A stretch of DNA of 64,000 nucleotides from Rhodovulum sp. PH10 (GCF_000293785.1 NZ_AKZI01000019.1:62001-126000); one strand, 5' to 3'; counted from the stretch's first letter, positions 26,481 through 36,986 are shown. A program made the numbers and translations. The notes: generated by a model from the sequence alone, not told the origin.

Positions 26481-27596
26481 TCACGAACGCGACTGGCGGA
26501 TCACGTCGAGCCAGCCCTTGGCGGCTTTTTCCGCGGCGGCACGGACCTCCGGCGTCTGCTTTCCGGCGAACTCGTCCATATAGGGGTCGGCGGCGCCGCC
26601 GGCGCTCGCGACCAGGTGCCACTTGATCGCCTGCACCGGGTCGGCCGCCACCCCGCGGCCGACGCTCAGGAGACGGGCGAGCCGGTTCTGGGCGATCGGG
26701 CTGCCGCGCATCGCCGCCCGGCGGAACCAGGCGGCGGCCTCCGCCTCGTTCTTGGCCGTGCCGGTGCCGTTGAACAGCGCGATGCCGTACTCGACCTGGG
26801 CGTCGACGATGCCGGCGAGCGCCGCCTGCCCGAGCAGCTTTGCCGCCTCGCCGAGATCCTGCTGCACCCCGCGGCCCTCCTTGTAGAGGATCGCCAGCGC
26901 GTACTGCGCCTCCGGGCTGCCGCCGGCGGCGGACTGGCGAAACAGCTCGGCCGCCCGCCCGATGTCCTGCGGGAAGATCTGGCCCTCCATGTAGAACAGG
27001 CCGAGATCGTAGGCGGCCGAGGCGTGCCCGAGCTTCGCGGCGGCGGCGAGCAGTTTTGCCGCCTCGCTCGGGTCCTTGGCGCCGGCGCGGCCGCCGAGGC
27101 GGAACATCGCCAGCGCGAACATCGCGTCGCGGTCGCCGCGGCCGGCGGCGAGGCGGTACCATTCGGCCGCCTTCTCGTCGTCCTGCGGGATGCCGAGCCC
27201 GTTGGCGTAGAGCTCGCCGAGCAGCGTCATCGCCCGCGGATCGTTGGCCTCCTCGACCCGCTTGGTCGCCTCGTGGAAGGCGGTGAGGAAATAGCCGCGC
27301 TGATAGGCGCCGAAGGCGATGTCGGGCTTCTGCTGCGGCTTGGCGGCGGGCACCGCGTGGGTGACCGGGGCGGGCGGCTTGCCGGTGGTCGGCGGAACCG
27401 GCGTGCGGGGCGCGGCGGTCCGTTTGGGCGGCGCGGCCGAGCGCAGCGGCGTCGCCGGCACCGGCTTGGTTTCCGCGCGGGCGGAGGACGGCGGGCCGAA
27501 AACCAGCGGCGACACCGCGAGGCCGAGCGCCACGGCGAGGCCGGCCGCGAGCCGGCGGCGCGGCGCGGGCGAGGAGAGGATCGGCAGGGCCGTCAC
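26481..27596 (-). CDS. Exported Sel1-repeat (TPR-like) protein
   Basis: 371 aa with a GTG start that overlaps the stop of the thiE-like gene (GTGA). A signal peptide ends near SSARAE (about residue 41). A Pro/Ala/Lys-rich linker follows, then six Sel1-like repeats from about residue 120 to 340, for example AMTLLGELYANGLGIPQD and AQYALAILYKEGRGVQQD. Such proteins are periplasmic or outer-membrane scaffolds for protein-protein contacts. The partner is unknown. Confidence 0.85.
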   Translation of the reverse strand: MTALPILSSPAPRRRLAAGLAVALGLAVSPLVFGPPSSARAETKPVPATPLRSAAPPKRTAAPRTPVPPTTGKPPAPVTHAVPAAKPQQKPDIAFGAYQRGYFLTAFHEATKRVEEANDPRAMTLLGELYANGLGIPQDDEKAAEWYRLAAGRGDRDAMFALAMFRLGGRAGAKDPSEAAKLLAAAAKLGHASAAYDLGLFYMEGQIFPQDIGRAAELFRQSAAGGSPEAQYALAILYKEGRGVQQDLGEAAKLLGQAALAGIVDAQVEYGIALFNGTGTAKNEAEAAAWFRRAAMRGSPIAQNRLARLLSVGRGVAADPVQAIKWHLVASAGGAADPYMDEFAGKQTPEVRAAAEKAAKGWLDVIRQSRS

Positions 27597-28231
27597 GGCA
27601 CCGCCTCGCGGGCGAGCCGGCGCGCCGCATCGGCGGCGGCGACGGCGGGTCCGCGCGGATCGGCCAGCACCGCCTCGCCGACCGCGACGAAGTCGGCGCC
27701 GGCAGCGGAGAGCTGGGCGATCTCGTCGAGCGATTCGGCACAGCCGACGCACGGCGTCTCGAACACCTCGGCCCACCACTGCACGCGCTCGACCACCGTC
27801 TCGAACGGCGGCCGCCGGCCATCGGGCCCCGGCTCGCCGAACATCACGTAGTCGGCGCCGAGCTCGGCCGCGACCATCGCGTCGTGGCGGGTGCGCAAGC
27901 CTCCGACGCCGGCGATCAGCCGCGGCTTGAGGCCGGGCAGCGCCGGGCGCAGCGCGTCGGGCCCCACGAGATGCGCGCCGTCGGCGCCGCCGCGGGCGAC
28001 GATCTCCGGAAAACCCTCGATCAGCAGCGCGGCCCCGGGGGCCTGCACCACCGGCGCGAGCTTTTTGGCGATATTGATCAGGTCGCGCTCGCCGGCCGGC
28101 GCGAGGCGCAGCAGCACGGCGGCGACGTCGGCCGCGCCGAGCGCGGCGGACAGTGCATCCGCGGCCGCCGCCGCATCGGCGACGGTGAGCACGGGGGTGA
28201 CGAGATAAAGGCGCGGGTCGGTGTCCGGCAT
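27593..28231 (-). CDS. Thiamine-phosphate synthase-like protein (ThiE/TenI family)
   Basis: 212-aa TIM-barrel protein related to ThiE. It keeps LYLVTP at the start, GAALLIEGFPEIVARGGADGAHL (the ThiE nucleotide region) and GADYVMFGEP near the end. The family's usual GQ.D motif after the H of AHL is replaced by VGPDAL. ThiE joins HMP-PP and thiazole phosphate, but this variant, which is often found beside fba in Hyphomicrobiales, may have another role. ATG 28231 is preferred over one 54 bp upstream. No other thiamine genes are nearby. Confidence 0.75.
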   Translation of the reverse strand: MPDTDPRLYLVTPVLTVADAAAAADALSAALGAADVAAVLLRLAPAGERDLINIAKKLAPVVQAPGAALLIEGFPEIVARGGADGAHLVGPDALRPALPGLKPRLIAGVGGLRTRHDAMVAAELGADYVMFGEPGPDGRRPPFETVVERVQWWAEVFETPCVGCAESLDEIAQLSAAGADFVAVGEAVLADPRGPAVAAADAARRLAREAVP

Positions 28232-28354
28232 CGCTCGGGCTTGCGGTGCGATCGGGGCGAAAGCTTGGCCGCACGGTTTTCGCACGGCGCTCCGGGCGGG
28301 GGAGGCACGCCGGCACCGCGAACGGCCGCGAACGCCGGATCGGCGGCGCGTGGC

Positions 28355-28380
28355 GATTCCCGGGCACGAGCCCGGGAATC
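28355..28380. repeat. Perfect 10-bp inverted repeat between fba and thiE
   Basis: GATTCCCGGG (28355-28364), loop CACGAG, CCCGGGAATC (28371-28380). The stem would form on the transcript leaving fba; there is no T run after it on the minus strand. This GATTCCCGGG palindrome resembles intergenic repeats common in Hyphomicrobiales. Confidence 0.6.
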
Positions 28381-28480
28381 GGAATCGAGGCTCACGAACC
28401 GGGGCTGCCGGCTCCGGGGCCGACCCTGCGGGCCGTCCCGGAGCATCGACGGTGCCCCGGCCGTTCGCCGCGCGTGCGGC

Positions 28481-29569
28481 TCACTCGGCGGCGGCGGCGG
28501 TCTTGCCGATCACCGGGTCGAGCTTGCCGGCGGCGTAGAGCTTGGCCATCTCGGCGAGCGGCACGATCTTCTTGATCTTCGACGCCTGGCCGGCGGTGCC
28601 GAACTCCTGGAGGCGCTGCTTGCACAGCTTGGTCATCGCCTCCATCGCCGGCTTCAGATACTTGCGCGGGTCGAACTCGCTCGGATGCTCGGCGAACACC
28701 TTGCGGATCTGCCCGGTCATCGCCATCCGGTTGTCGGTGTCGATGTTGATCTTGCGCACGCCGTTCTTGATGCCGCGCTGGATCTCCTCCACCGGCACGC
28801 CCCAGGTCGGCTTCATCTGGCCGCCGTACTGGTTGATGATGTCCTGCAGATCCTGCGGCACCGACGAGGAGCCGTGCATCACCAGATGCACGTTCGGCAG
28901 GCGGCGGTGGATCTCCTCGATGACGTTCATCGCGAGAACCGAGCCGTCCGGCTTGCGGGTGAACTTGTAGGCGCCGTGCGAGGTGCCCATGGCGATCGCC
29001 AGCGCGTCGACCTTGGTCTCGGCGACGAACTTCACCGCCTCGTCCGGATTGGTCAGGAGCTGGTCGTGCGAGAGCTTGCCCTCGGCGCCGTGGCCGTCCT
29101 CCTTGTCGCCCATGCCGGTCTCGAGCGAGCCGAGCACGCCGAGCTCGCCTTCCACCGAGACGCCGCCGAGATGGGCCATCTCGACCACCCGCTTGGTGAC
29201 GCCGACATTGTACGCCCAGTCGCCCGGCGTCTTGCCGTCCTCCTTCAGCGAGCCGTCCATCATCACCGAGGTGAAGCCGGACTGCATCGCGGTGACGCAG
29301 GTGGCGGGGCCGTTGCCGTGGTCGAGATGCACGCACACCGGAATGTTCGGGTGGATCTCGGTCACCGCGTCCATCATGTGCTTGAGCATGATGTCGTTGG
29401 CGTAGGCGCGGGCGCCGCGCGACGCCTGGATGATCACCGGCGCGTCGAGCTCGCTCGCCGCCGTCATGATCGCCAGCGCCTGCTCCATGTTGTTGATGTT
29501 GAACGCGGGGACGCCGTAGTCGTTCTCGGCCGCGTGGTCGAGCAGTTGCCTGAGCGTGATCCTGGCCAT
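28481..29569 (-). CDS. fba: Fructose-bisphosphate aldolase class II
   Basis: 362-aa zinc-dependent aldolase of the FbaA/CbbA subtype that interconverts fructose-1,6-bisphosphate with DHAP and glyceraldehyde-3-phosphate. Landmarks are [16 protein letters not shown], the zinc-binding [49 protein letters not shown] and [13 protein letters not shown]. It lies 21 bp after pgk in the same direction. Confidence 0.95.
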   Translation of the reverse strand: MARITLRQLLDHAAENDYGVPAFNINNMEQALAIMTAASELDAPVIIQASRGARAYANDIMLKHMMDAVTEIHPNIPVCVHLDHGNGPATCVTAMQSGFTSVMMDGSLKEDGKTPGDWAYNVGVTKRVVEMAHLGGVSVEGELGVLGSLETGMGDKEDGHGAEGKLSHDQLLTNPDEAVKFVAETKVDALAIAMGTSHGAYKFTRKPDGSVLAMNVIEEIHRRLPNVHLVMHGSSSVPQDLQDIINQYGGQMKPTWGVPVEEIQRGIKNGVRKINIDTDNRMAMTGQIRKVFAEHPSEFDPRKYLKPAMEAMTKLCKQRLQEFGTAGQASKIKKIVPLAEMAKLYAAGKLDPVIGKTAAAAE

Positions 29570-29590
29570 CCTGATCTCCCGTTCTCTATC

Positions 29591-30787
29591 TCATTTCACT
29601 TTGAGGATTTCGACGCCCGGCAGCGCCTTGCCCTCGAGCCATTCGAGGAACGCGCCGCCCGCCGTCGAGATGTAGGTGAAGCGGTCGGCCGCACCCGCAT
29701 GGTTGAGCGCCGCGACGGTGTCGCCGCCGCCCGCCACCGTGACCAGCTTGCCGGCCGCCGACAGCTCGGCCGCGGCCTCGGCGATCTCCACCGTCCCGGT
29801 GTCGAACGGCGCGATCTCGAAGGCACCGAACGGGCCGTTCCACAGAAGCGTCTTCAGCCGCTCGAGCTCGGAGACGACGTGCTCGATCGAGCGCGGGCCG
29901 ACGTCGAGAATCATCTCGGTCGGACCGACCTCGTCGACGCCGACCACCTTGGAGGGCGCGTTCGCCTCGAACTTCTCCGCCACCACCGCGTCGACCGGCA
30001 GGAGGATCTGCTTGCCGGCGCGGTTCGCCTTGTCGACGATCTCCTGGGCGGTCGGGATGAGGTCCGTCTCGCACAGCGATTTTCCGACCGGCTTGCCGGC
30101 CGCGGCGAGGAAGGTGTTCGCCATGCCGCCGCCGATGATCAGAACGTCGACCTTGTCGAGCAGGTTGCCGAGCAGATCGAGCTTGCCGGAGATCTTGGCG
30201 CCACCCACCACCGCGGCGACCGGACGCTTGGGCTGCTCGAGCGCCTTGCCGAGCGCCTCCAGCTCGGCCTGCATGCTGCGCCCGGCATAGGCCGGCAGCT
30301 TGTGGCCGAGGCCTTCGGTCGAGGCATGGGCGCGGTGGGCGGCCGAGAAGGCGTCGTTCACCCAGACGTCGCCGAGCGCCGCCAGCTTGTCGACGAAGGC
30401 CGGGGTGTTCTTCTCCTCGTCCTTGTAGAAGCGGGTGTTCTCCAGGCAGAGAATGTCGCCCGGCGCGAGCTTGGCGACCGCCGCCTCGGCGACCTCGCCG
30501 ACGCAGTCGGACGCGAACGCGACCGGCCGGCCGATCACCTCCGACACCGCCTTGGCGACCGGCTCGAGCGAGAATTTCGGCTCCGGGCCCTCCTTCGGGC
30601 GGCCGAAATGCGACAGGAGGATCACCTTGGCGCCCTTGTCGGCGAGCTCGGTGATGGTCGGCGCGGCCCGCTCGATGCGGGTCACGTCGGTGACCTTGCC
30701 GTTCTCGGTCGGCACGTTGAGGTCGAGCCGGACGAGGACGCGCTTGTCCTTCACGTCGGCCTGGTCGAGTGTTCGGAATGCGGTCAT
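29591..30787 (-). CDS. pgk: Phosphoglycerate kinase
   Basis: 398-aa monomeric kinase, usual length. It has the N-terminal RVLVRLDLNVPTENGKV, the substrate-binding LSHFGRPKEGPEPKFSL, DCVGEV and the nucleotide site GGGDTVAALNH near the C-terminus. Its ATG overlaps the stop of the coiled-coil gene (ATGA), so its translation is coupled to that gene and not directly to gap. Confidence 0.96.
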   Translation of the reverse strand: MTAFRTLDQADVKDKRVLVRLDLNVPTENGKVTDVTRIERAAPTITELADKGAKVILLSHFGRPKEGPEPKFSLEPVAKAVSEVIGRPVAFASDCVGEVAEAAVAKLAPGDILCLENTRFYKDEEKNTPAFVDKLAALGDVWVNDAFSAAHRAHASTEGLGHKLPAYAGRSMQAELEALGKALEQPKRPVAAVVGGAKISGKLDLLGNLLDKVDVLIIGGGMANTFLAAAGKPVGKSLCETDLIPTAQEIVDKANRAGKQILLPVDAVVAEKFEANAPSKVVGVDEVGPTEMILDVGPRSIEHVVSELERLKTLLWNGPFGAFEIAPFDTGTVEIAEAAAELSAAGKLVTVAGGGDTVAALNHAGAADRFTYISTAGGAFLEWLEGKALPGVEILKVK

Positions 30788-31545
30788 CGGAGCATCTTCA
30801 ATGCGGCGAGGAGAAGGCCCGAGCCAATGGCCCAGGTGGTGAAGGTGATCGTCAGGATCGTCCAGGTGGTCGGCAGCGCGGCGAGCCGCGCGTCGAAGCC
30901 GGACAGCCGGCCCTTGGTTTCGGCGACCGTCTCGGCGAGGGCGCCGATTTTCGTCGCGAGAGCGTCCAGCTTGGCGTCGAGCGCATTCAGCCTTGCATCG
31001 AGCGAGTTCAGCTTGGTATCGAGCGCGTTCAGCTTGGCATCGAACTTGGCATTCATCGCGTCGAAGCCGGCGTCGCGCTTTGCGTCCGAGTCCCGGAACC
31101 GCGCGTCGAGCTTGGCGTCGAAGTCCGAAAACCTCTGGTCGAGCTTTGCGTCCTGCGCCTGAAGTCTGGTCTCGAGCTTGGCCTCGAGCTTGGCTCCGAA
31201 ATCCGAGAGCTTCCGGTCGAGCTTGTCGTCTTGCGCCTGGAGTCTCGCGTCGAGCTTGGCATCCTGGGCCGAAAGCCGCGCTTCCAGCTTGGCGTCGAAG
31301 GCGCGAAGCGTGCCGTCGAGCTTCGCCTCCCAGGCGCCGAGCCGGGCGTCGAGACGCGCATCGCCGGCGTTCAGCCGGGCGTCGAAGCGCGTGTCGAGCG
31401 CGTTGAAGCGGGCCTCGATCCGCCCGTCCATGTCGCGGACGAGCGTCTTGATCTCGGCGACGTCGTCCTCCAGCCGGGCGACACGAAAGTCGAGAGACGG
31501 CTTGCCGCCGCCTCCCGCCTCGTTGCCGTCCGGCGTTCGGTCCAT
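30784..31545 (-). CDS. Tail-anchored hendecad coiled-coil protein between gap and pgk
   Basis: 253 aa, function unknown. From about residue 40 to 195 the protein is an 11-residue repeat of the form D-A-K-L-D-A-R-L-x-A-x, with more than ten copies (DARLDARLGAW, DAKLEARLSAQ, DAKLDARLQAQ, DAKLDQRFSDF, DAKLDARFRDS, NAKFDAKLNAL and others). Two insertions break the phase (15 residues near 117-131, 14 near 176-189). A single hydrophobic segment near 226-249 leaves only four residues after it, so it is tail-anchored with the coil probably in the cytoplasm. It starts 7 bp after gap and overlaps pgk by ATGA. It may tether or scaffold glycolytic enzymes; that is a guess from position. Confidence 0.85.
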   Translation of the reverse strand: MDRTPDGNEAGGGGKPSLDFRVARLEDDVAEIKTLVRDMDGRIEARFNALDTRFDARLNAGDARLDARLGAWEAKLDGTLRAFDAKLEARLSAQDAKLDARLQAQDDKLDRKLSDFGAKLEAKLETRLQAQDAKLDQRFSDFDAKLDARFRDSDAKRDAGFDAMNAKFDAKLNALDTKLNSLDARLNALDAKLDALATKIGALAETVAETKGRLSGFDARLAALPTTWTILTITFTTWAIGSGLLLAALKMLR

Positions 31546-31552
31546 CGGCGCC

Positions 31553-32560
<1,008 letters not shown>

Positions 32561-32675
32561 GCTTCTCGTCTCCTTGCATGCGCCTTCTCGGAATCGAAGG
32601 CGCCTCGATACGTTTCTCTGCGAATTCCGCCGCGCGGTCCGCGTCCCGGTCTGCCCGACCAGTTTGGCGGTTTTA

Positions 32676-34676
32676 TTACCCGGCCTGGATCTTGGTCAGT
32701 GCCGCCTGGACGACCGCGTCCGGCGTGATGCCGAAGTGCCGATAGAGGTCCGCGGCCGGCGCGCTGGCGCCGAAGCCGGTCATTCCCACGAACGCGCCGT
32801 CCGAGCCGATGATGGCGTCCCAACCCTGACGGATCGCCGCCTCGACTGCAACCCTCACGGGAGCCTCGCCGATCACCGTCCGGCGGACGGCGTCGGGCGC
32901 CTCGAACAGCCGCTCGAAGCACGGCACCGACACGACGCGGGCCGGAATGCCGCGCTCGGCCAGAAGCTTGCGCGCCTCGACCGCGATCGTCACCTCCGAG
33001 CCGGTGGCGAAGATCGACACCTTTGCCGCACCGCCCTCGGCGGGAAGCAGTTCATAGGCGCCAGTGGCGCAGCGATTCTCGGTCTCCGCGGCGTCACGCA
33101 GCTGCGGCAGGTTCTGCCGCGACAGCGCGAGCAGGCTCGGCCGGTCGAACGAGGCGAGCGCCAGCGCCCAGCACTCGGCGGTCTCCACCGCGTCGCACGG
33201 CCGAAACACCTGGAGCTTCGGCATCGCCCGCAGCGCCGCCAGATGCTCGACCGGCTGGTGGGTCGGACCGTCCTCGCCGAGGCCGATCGAATCGTGGGTC
33301 ATCACATGGATCACCCGCCGGCCCATCAGGCAGGCGAGGCGGATCGACGGCCGGCAATAGTCCGAGAACACCAGGAAGGTGCCGGAATAGGGCACGATGC
33401 CGCCGTGCAGCGCCATGCCGTTCATCGCCGCGGCCATGCCGTGCTCGCGGATGCCGTAATGAATGAACCGGCCTTCGGGAGTATCCGGGCTCATCGCCGG
33501 CATGCCCTTGGGGCGGGTGTTGTTGGAGCCGGTGAGGTCGGCCGAGCCGCCGACCAGCTCCGGCAGCGCCGGCACCAGCACGCCGAGCGCGAACTCCGAG
33601 GAGGCACGCGAGGCGCGCGGCTTCGGGTCGGCGGCGAGCTTCTGCTTGATCTCGGCGAGCGCGGCCTCGATCCGGTCGGCCGGCACCTCGCCCCGCATCC
33701 GCCGCTCGAATTCCTGGCGGGTGTCGTCCGGCAGCGCGGCGACGCGGGCGTCCCAGGCGGTGCGGCGCTCCTTGGAGCGGACGCCGGCGGCGCGCCACTC
33801 GGTGATCACGTCGTCGGGGATCACGAAGGGCGGCGCGGTCCAGCCGAGCGCCTTTCGGGCGCCGGCGATCTCGTCGGCGCCGAGCGGCGAGCCGTGCGAC
33901 TTCTCCGAGCCCGCCTTGGTCGGCGCACCGAAGGCGATCGTCGTCTTGCAGGCGATCAGGCTCGGCTTGTCGCTCGTCTGCGCCGCCTCGATCGCGGCGA
34001 GGATCGCGTCGGGGTCGTGGCCGTCGATCCGGCAAGCGTCCCAGCCGGCCGCCTCGAAGCGTTTCACCTGGTCCACCGAGTCGGCGAGCGAGAGCGGCCC
34101 GTCGATCGAGATGCCGTTGTCGTCGTAGAGCACGATCAGCCGGCCGAGCTTCTGGTGCCCGGCGAGCGCGATCGCCTCCTGGCTGATGCCCTCCATCAGG
34201 TCGCCGTCGGAGGCCAGCACGTAGGTATAATGATCAACCACGTCGCGCGAAAACACGGCGGCGAGGTGCCGTTCGGCGATCGCCATGCCGACCGCGGTGG
34301 CGATGCCCTGGCCGAGCGGGCCAGTGGTGGTCTCGACGCCCTCGGTCGCCTCGACCTCCGGATGGCCGGGGGTGCGCGAGCCGAGCTGGCGGAACCGCTC
34401 GATCTCCTCCATCGGCACCGACTTGAAGCCGGTGAGATAGAGCAGCGAATAGAGCAGCATCGAGCCGTGCCCGGCCGACAGCACGAAGCGGTCGCGGTCG
34501 GGCCAGTGCGGGTCGGCGGGATCGAACTTCAGCACCCGGCCGAACAGGACGGTGGCGATGTCGGCCGCGCCCATCGGCAGGCCGGGGTGTCCGGATTTCG
34601 CCTTCTCGACGGCATCCATGGCGAGTGCCCGAATGGCGTTCGCCATACGGTCGTGCTCGGCGCGGGAGATCGGAAT
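32676..34676 (-). CDS. tkt: Transketolase, probable ATT start codon
   Basis: 666-aa thiamine-diphosphate enzyme of the pentose-phosphate pathway. Motifs include [40 protein letters not shown], the ThDP-binding [14 protein letters not shown] through DDNGISIDG, and the C-terminal [13 protein letters not shown]. Family members in alphaproteobacteria begin near [13 protein letters not shown]. Here the matching codons ([16 protein letters not shown]) start at ATT 34676, 5 bp after a perfect AGGAGG (34687-34682). No ATG, GTG or TTG is in frame between. The first ATG is 34646 (MANAIRAL), with no Shine-Dalgarno; it remains the conservative alternative and would give 656 aa. Confidence 0.93.
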   Translation of the reverse strand: MPISRAEHDRMANAIRALAMDAVEKAKSGHPGLPMGAADIATVLFGRVLKFDPADPHWPDRDRFVLSAGHGSMLLYSLLYLTGFKSVPMEEIERFRQLGSRTPGHPEVEATEGVETTTGPLGQGIATAVGMAIAERHLAAVFSRDVVDHYTYVLASDGDLMEGISQEAIALAGHQKLGRLIVLYDDNGISIDGPLSLADSVDQVKRFEAAGWDACRIDGHDPDAILAAIEAAQTSDKPSLIACKTTIAFGAPTKAGSEKSHGSPLGADEIAGARKALGWTAPPFVIPDDVITEWRAAGVRSKERRTAWDARVAALPDDTRQEFERRMRGEVPADRIEAALAEIKQKLAADPKPRASRASSEFALGVLVPALPELVGGSADLTGSNNTRPKGMPAMSPDTPEGRFIHYGIREHGMAAAMNGMALHGGIVPYSGTFLVFSDYCRPSIRLACLMGRRVIHVMTHDSIGLGEDGPTHQPVEHLAALRAMPKLQVFRPCDAVETAECWALALASFDRPSLLALSRQNLPQLRDAAETENRCATGAYELLPAEGGAAKVSIFATGSEVTIAVEARKLLAERGIPARVVSVPCFERLFEAPDAVRRTVIGEAPVRVAVEAAIRQGWDAIIGSDGAFVGMTGFGASAPAADLYRHFGITPDAVVQAALTKIQAG

Positions 34677-34681
34677 GTCGG

Positions 34682-34687
34682 CCTCCT
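34682..34687 (-). promoter_or_regulatory. Shine-Dalgarno AGGAGG that decides the tkt start
   Basis: AGGAGG read on the minus strand lies 5 bp before the ATT codon at 34676-34674 and 35 bp before the first in-frame ATG. The ideal spacing to ATT is the main reason to consider the non-canonical start. Confidence 0.6.
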
Positions 34688-34847
34688 GTGGTCGCTGGCC
34701 TCGTGTGGTGACGCCCGATCGAAGGGCGTCGGCCGCGGCCGCCTGCGGGGACCTGCCTGCGAGAACCTGGCGGTGTCGGCGGCGGGTGTCGCGCGGCGGA
34801 GCCGTCGGGCGGCGAGGCCGCGCAAGCCCTTCATCCGGGGCCGAGTT

Positions 34848-34876
34848 TTGATAGGCATCCGGCGCGCTCGTGTCAA
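34848..34876 (-). promoter_or_regulatory. Sigma-70-type promoter for the tkt-gap-pgk-fba cluster
   Basis: On the minus strand TTGACA (34876-34871, perfect -35) is followed by a 17-base spacer and TATCAA (34853-34848, four of six to TATAAT). Transcription would start near 34840 and give a leader of about 160 bases before tkt. Confidence 0.6.
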
Positions 34877-35460
34877 TGTGACGCCGGTATCGGGAGCCCG
34901 TGAAGCGGCGTCGCAGGGCCGCCGATCGCGGCCGGGGCGTGGCCGGGTCGTGGCGTCCCACGGCAGGGGCATGGCGGGGGGCACGGTGGGGTGGCAGAGC
35001 GCGGGCGGGACGCCGCCGAGTGGCGGCCCCGCCCCTCCCCGAGCACGGCGGGAGGGGGCGACGCGGCGGGCGGAAAAGCCGGGGACGGCGGCCGCCGGGC
35101 GCCCCTGGGGTCCGCCCATCGCATTGCGCAACGCTGAAAATCCCCCTAAAGTTCGCTCGGCATCTCTCTGCCAACACAGGGTTTCGGCCCCGTCGTGCAT
35201 CCCGGTGGTCCGACCCGGTGGTCCGACCCGCTGGTCCGCCCCGGTCCTGGGGGCGCGGCGCCGTCGGGCAAGCGAACGGAGCACTGCGCGCGGACGCCGT
35301 GCAGCGGAAAGAAGCGAACGGGGCGCGAACGCAGCGCCGCGGGGGAAGCGAACGGCGCGCCGACGCGGCGCTGCGAGGGACGAAAGAGTCGGATCCGGGT
35401 TCGGCGATGCCGTCTTCGCCGCGCGGGGACGACACGGGTGAAGCGACGACAAAGGGTCCG
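34877..35460. other. Gene-free spacer upstream of tkt and DUF4164
   Basis: No convincing gene in about 580 bp; open frames here are Arg/Pro-rich and shift freely between strands. It holds a three-copy 13-bp tandem repeat (35201-35239) and, from 35270 to 35400, degenerate repeats around GAAGCGAACGG. A promoter for the plus-strand DUF4164-zapA pair must lie here, but I could not place it with confidence. Confidence 0.5.
35201..35239. repeat. Three 13-bp tandem repeats
   Basis: CCCGGTGGTCCGA occurs twice exactly (35201-35213, 35214-35226) and once with two changes (35227-35239). A partial fourth copy follows (CCCGGTCC). Confidence 0.75.
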
Positions 35461-35742
35461 ATGAGCGAGACCAGCAGCGTGGAGGCGGCCAGCACCCGGC
35501 TTCAGCGCGCCTTGGCGGCGCTGGAGGAGGCGTTGGAGCGCCGGCTCGACCTGGAGCGCGGCCGCAGCACGCTGGCCGACCAGCTCCATGCGGTCGGCGT
35601 CGACCGGGCCCGGCTCGCCGCCGCCCTCGACCAGGAGACCGCGCGCGGCCAAAAGCTCGCCGGCGTCAACCGCGAGGTGGCCGGCCGGCTCGACCAGGCG
35701 ATGTCGACCATCCGGTCGGTGCTCGCCGGCGACCAGCCGTAA
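35461..35742 (+). CDS. DUF4164 family small coiled-coil protein
   Basis: 93-aa, almost wholly helical protein ([33 protein letters not shown]). DUF4164 genes stand directly before zapA in Hyphomicrobiales, and here the stop is 15 bp before the zapA start, so the two are co-transcribed. A role in cell division is suggested by the company only. The start ATG at 35461 is the first that gives the family N-terminus; the open frame upstream is low-complexity. Confidence 0.8.
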   Translation: MSETSSVEAASTRLQRALAALEEALERRLDLERGRSTLADQLHAVGVDRARLAAALDQETARGQKLAGVNREVAGRLDQAMSTIRSVLAGDQP

Positions 35743-35757
35743 GGGCCGGACGGCGCC

Positions 35758-36144
35758 ATGTCCCATGTCAGCGTCACCATCAACGGCCGCCAGTACCGGA
35801 TGGCGTGCGACGACGGCCAGGAGCACCACCTCGCCCGCCTCGCGCACGACCTCGACCAGCGGATCGCCAAGCTGCGCACCACCTTCGGCGAGATCGGCGA
35901 CATGCGCCTCACCGTGATGGCGGCGCTGCTGATCGCCGACGAGCTGTCCGAGGCGACCTCGCGCATGCGGCGGTTCGAGGAGGAGATGGCCGGCCTGCAG
36001 GACGTCCGCCGGCAGGCGGCCGAGCGCACCAGGACCACCAATGCGGCGGTCGCCGCCGCGCTCGAATCCGCCGCCGAGCGGATCGAGCGGGTGACCCAGG
36101 CGCTCAACCAGCAGGCCGAGGGCCACGACGTCCCCGCCGGCTGA
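35758..36144 (+). CDS. zapA: Cell division protein ZapA
   Basis: 128-aa FtsZ-ring stabiliser. The N-terminal ZapA fold is VSVTINGRQYRMACDDGQEHHLARLAHDLD, seen as VSVTINGRQYRMAC and HLARLAHDLDQRI, followed by LTVMAALLIADEL and a coiled-coil tail rich in Ala, Glu and Arg. It binds FtsZ as an antiparallel tetramer in other species. I looked for a 6S RNA gene downstream, its usual place, and saw no convincing structure in the 125 bp before the convergent rcdA. Confidence 0.9.
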   Translation: MSHVSVTINGRQYRMACDDGQEHHLARLAHDLDQRIAKLRTTFGEIGDMRLTVMAALLIADELSEATSRMRRFEEEMAGLQDVRRQAAERTRTTNAAVAAALESAAERIERVTQALNQQAEGHDVPAG

Positions 36145-36269
36145 GGTTTTGCACGGCACGGCCGACCACCGACACCGCCCGACTCACGGGCGACACGGCG
36201 CCGGCGCGCGGGCGTCACGGAATCGGCGGAAAGGCTCGGGACCTTTGGTCGGCGATCGGGAGCCGGCGG

Positions 36270-36791
36270 TCAGTGGTCGCCGCGCTCGAAGGCGGCACGC
36301 AACAAACCGATCTGCTGGGCGAGCGGGTTTTCGCCCGGCGCCGCCTCGGGAACCGGGGCGTGGATGGTGGCGTCGAGCCGGCGCACCTGGTCCTGCAGTT
36401 TCACCGAGCGGTCGATCAGCGCGACCAGCGGCTCCGGCAGCAGCACCAGCACGTCCTCGCCGGCCGGCTCGCTGCCGCCGAGCTTGACCTTTGTCTTCTC
36501 GCGGCTCGCCTGATCGAGCGACATCTCGCCTTCGTTGACCGCGCGGTGCAGCAACAGCCAGGAGGCGAGCTGCATCAGCCGGGTGGTCAGCCGCATGCTC
36601 TCGGTGGCGTAGGACAGCGCGGCGCCGCGCTCGAGCCGCTTGGAATCGACCCGGCCGGGCCCGTCGAGATAGGCGGCGGTCTCCTCGACCAGCTTCATGC
36701 CGTCGCTGAACAGCGCAACGAAGGCCTGGGACGACGCGAGCTTCGCGCCGAACGGCACAGGATCAGCGGCGGACGGTGCATTGTCGGACAT
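36270..36791 (-). CDS. rcdA: RcdA homologue (DUF1465), regulator of CtrA degradation
   Basis: 173-aa helical protein. In Caulobacter RcdA is an adaptor that with CpdR and PopA delivers CtrA to ClpXP at the cell pole. The conserved core SQAFVALFSDGMKLVEETAAYLDG, visible as FSDGMKLVEETAAYLDG, is followed by YATESMRLTTRLMQLASWLLLHRA, seen as ESMRLTTRLMQLASWLL. The C-terminal tail is disordered. It is convergent with zapA. Confidence 0.87.
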   Translation of the reverse strand: MSDNAPSAADPVPFGAKLASSQAFVALFSDGMKLVEETAAYLDGPGRVDSKRLERGAALSYATESMRLTTRLMQLASWLLLHRAVNEGEMSLDQASREKTKVKLGGSEPAGEDVLVLLPEPLVALIDRSVKLQDQVRRLDATIHAPVPEAAPGENPLAQQIGLLRAAFERGDH

Positions 36792-36986
36792 GGCGACCCC
36801 TGTTGGCCGGGACTATCGCGCCGCCGGCCCCCCGGAGTCCAGCCGCCGCCTGCCGACGATCCAGCAAGTTTTAGCGACATAGTTTCCGTGTTCGTGACGA
36901 AACCCGGGAGGCGCCACACGGGAGCACCACACCACCGTCGCGTGCGGCAGCGCAACCCGACGCCGGAAAGGCGACGAGGACGACAG

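Noticed and set aside
35270-35400. Coding region upstream of DUF4164 (open frame continuing from 34900)
   Set aside because: The frame is repetitive and Arg/Gly-rich, and the DUF4164 family starts at [11 protein letters not shown] (35461).
36145-36269. 6S RNA (ssrS) downstream of zapA
   Set aside because: The spacer is only 125 bp before the convergent rcdA and shows no long imperfect hairpin with a central bubble.
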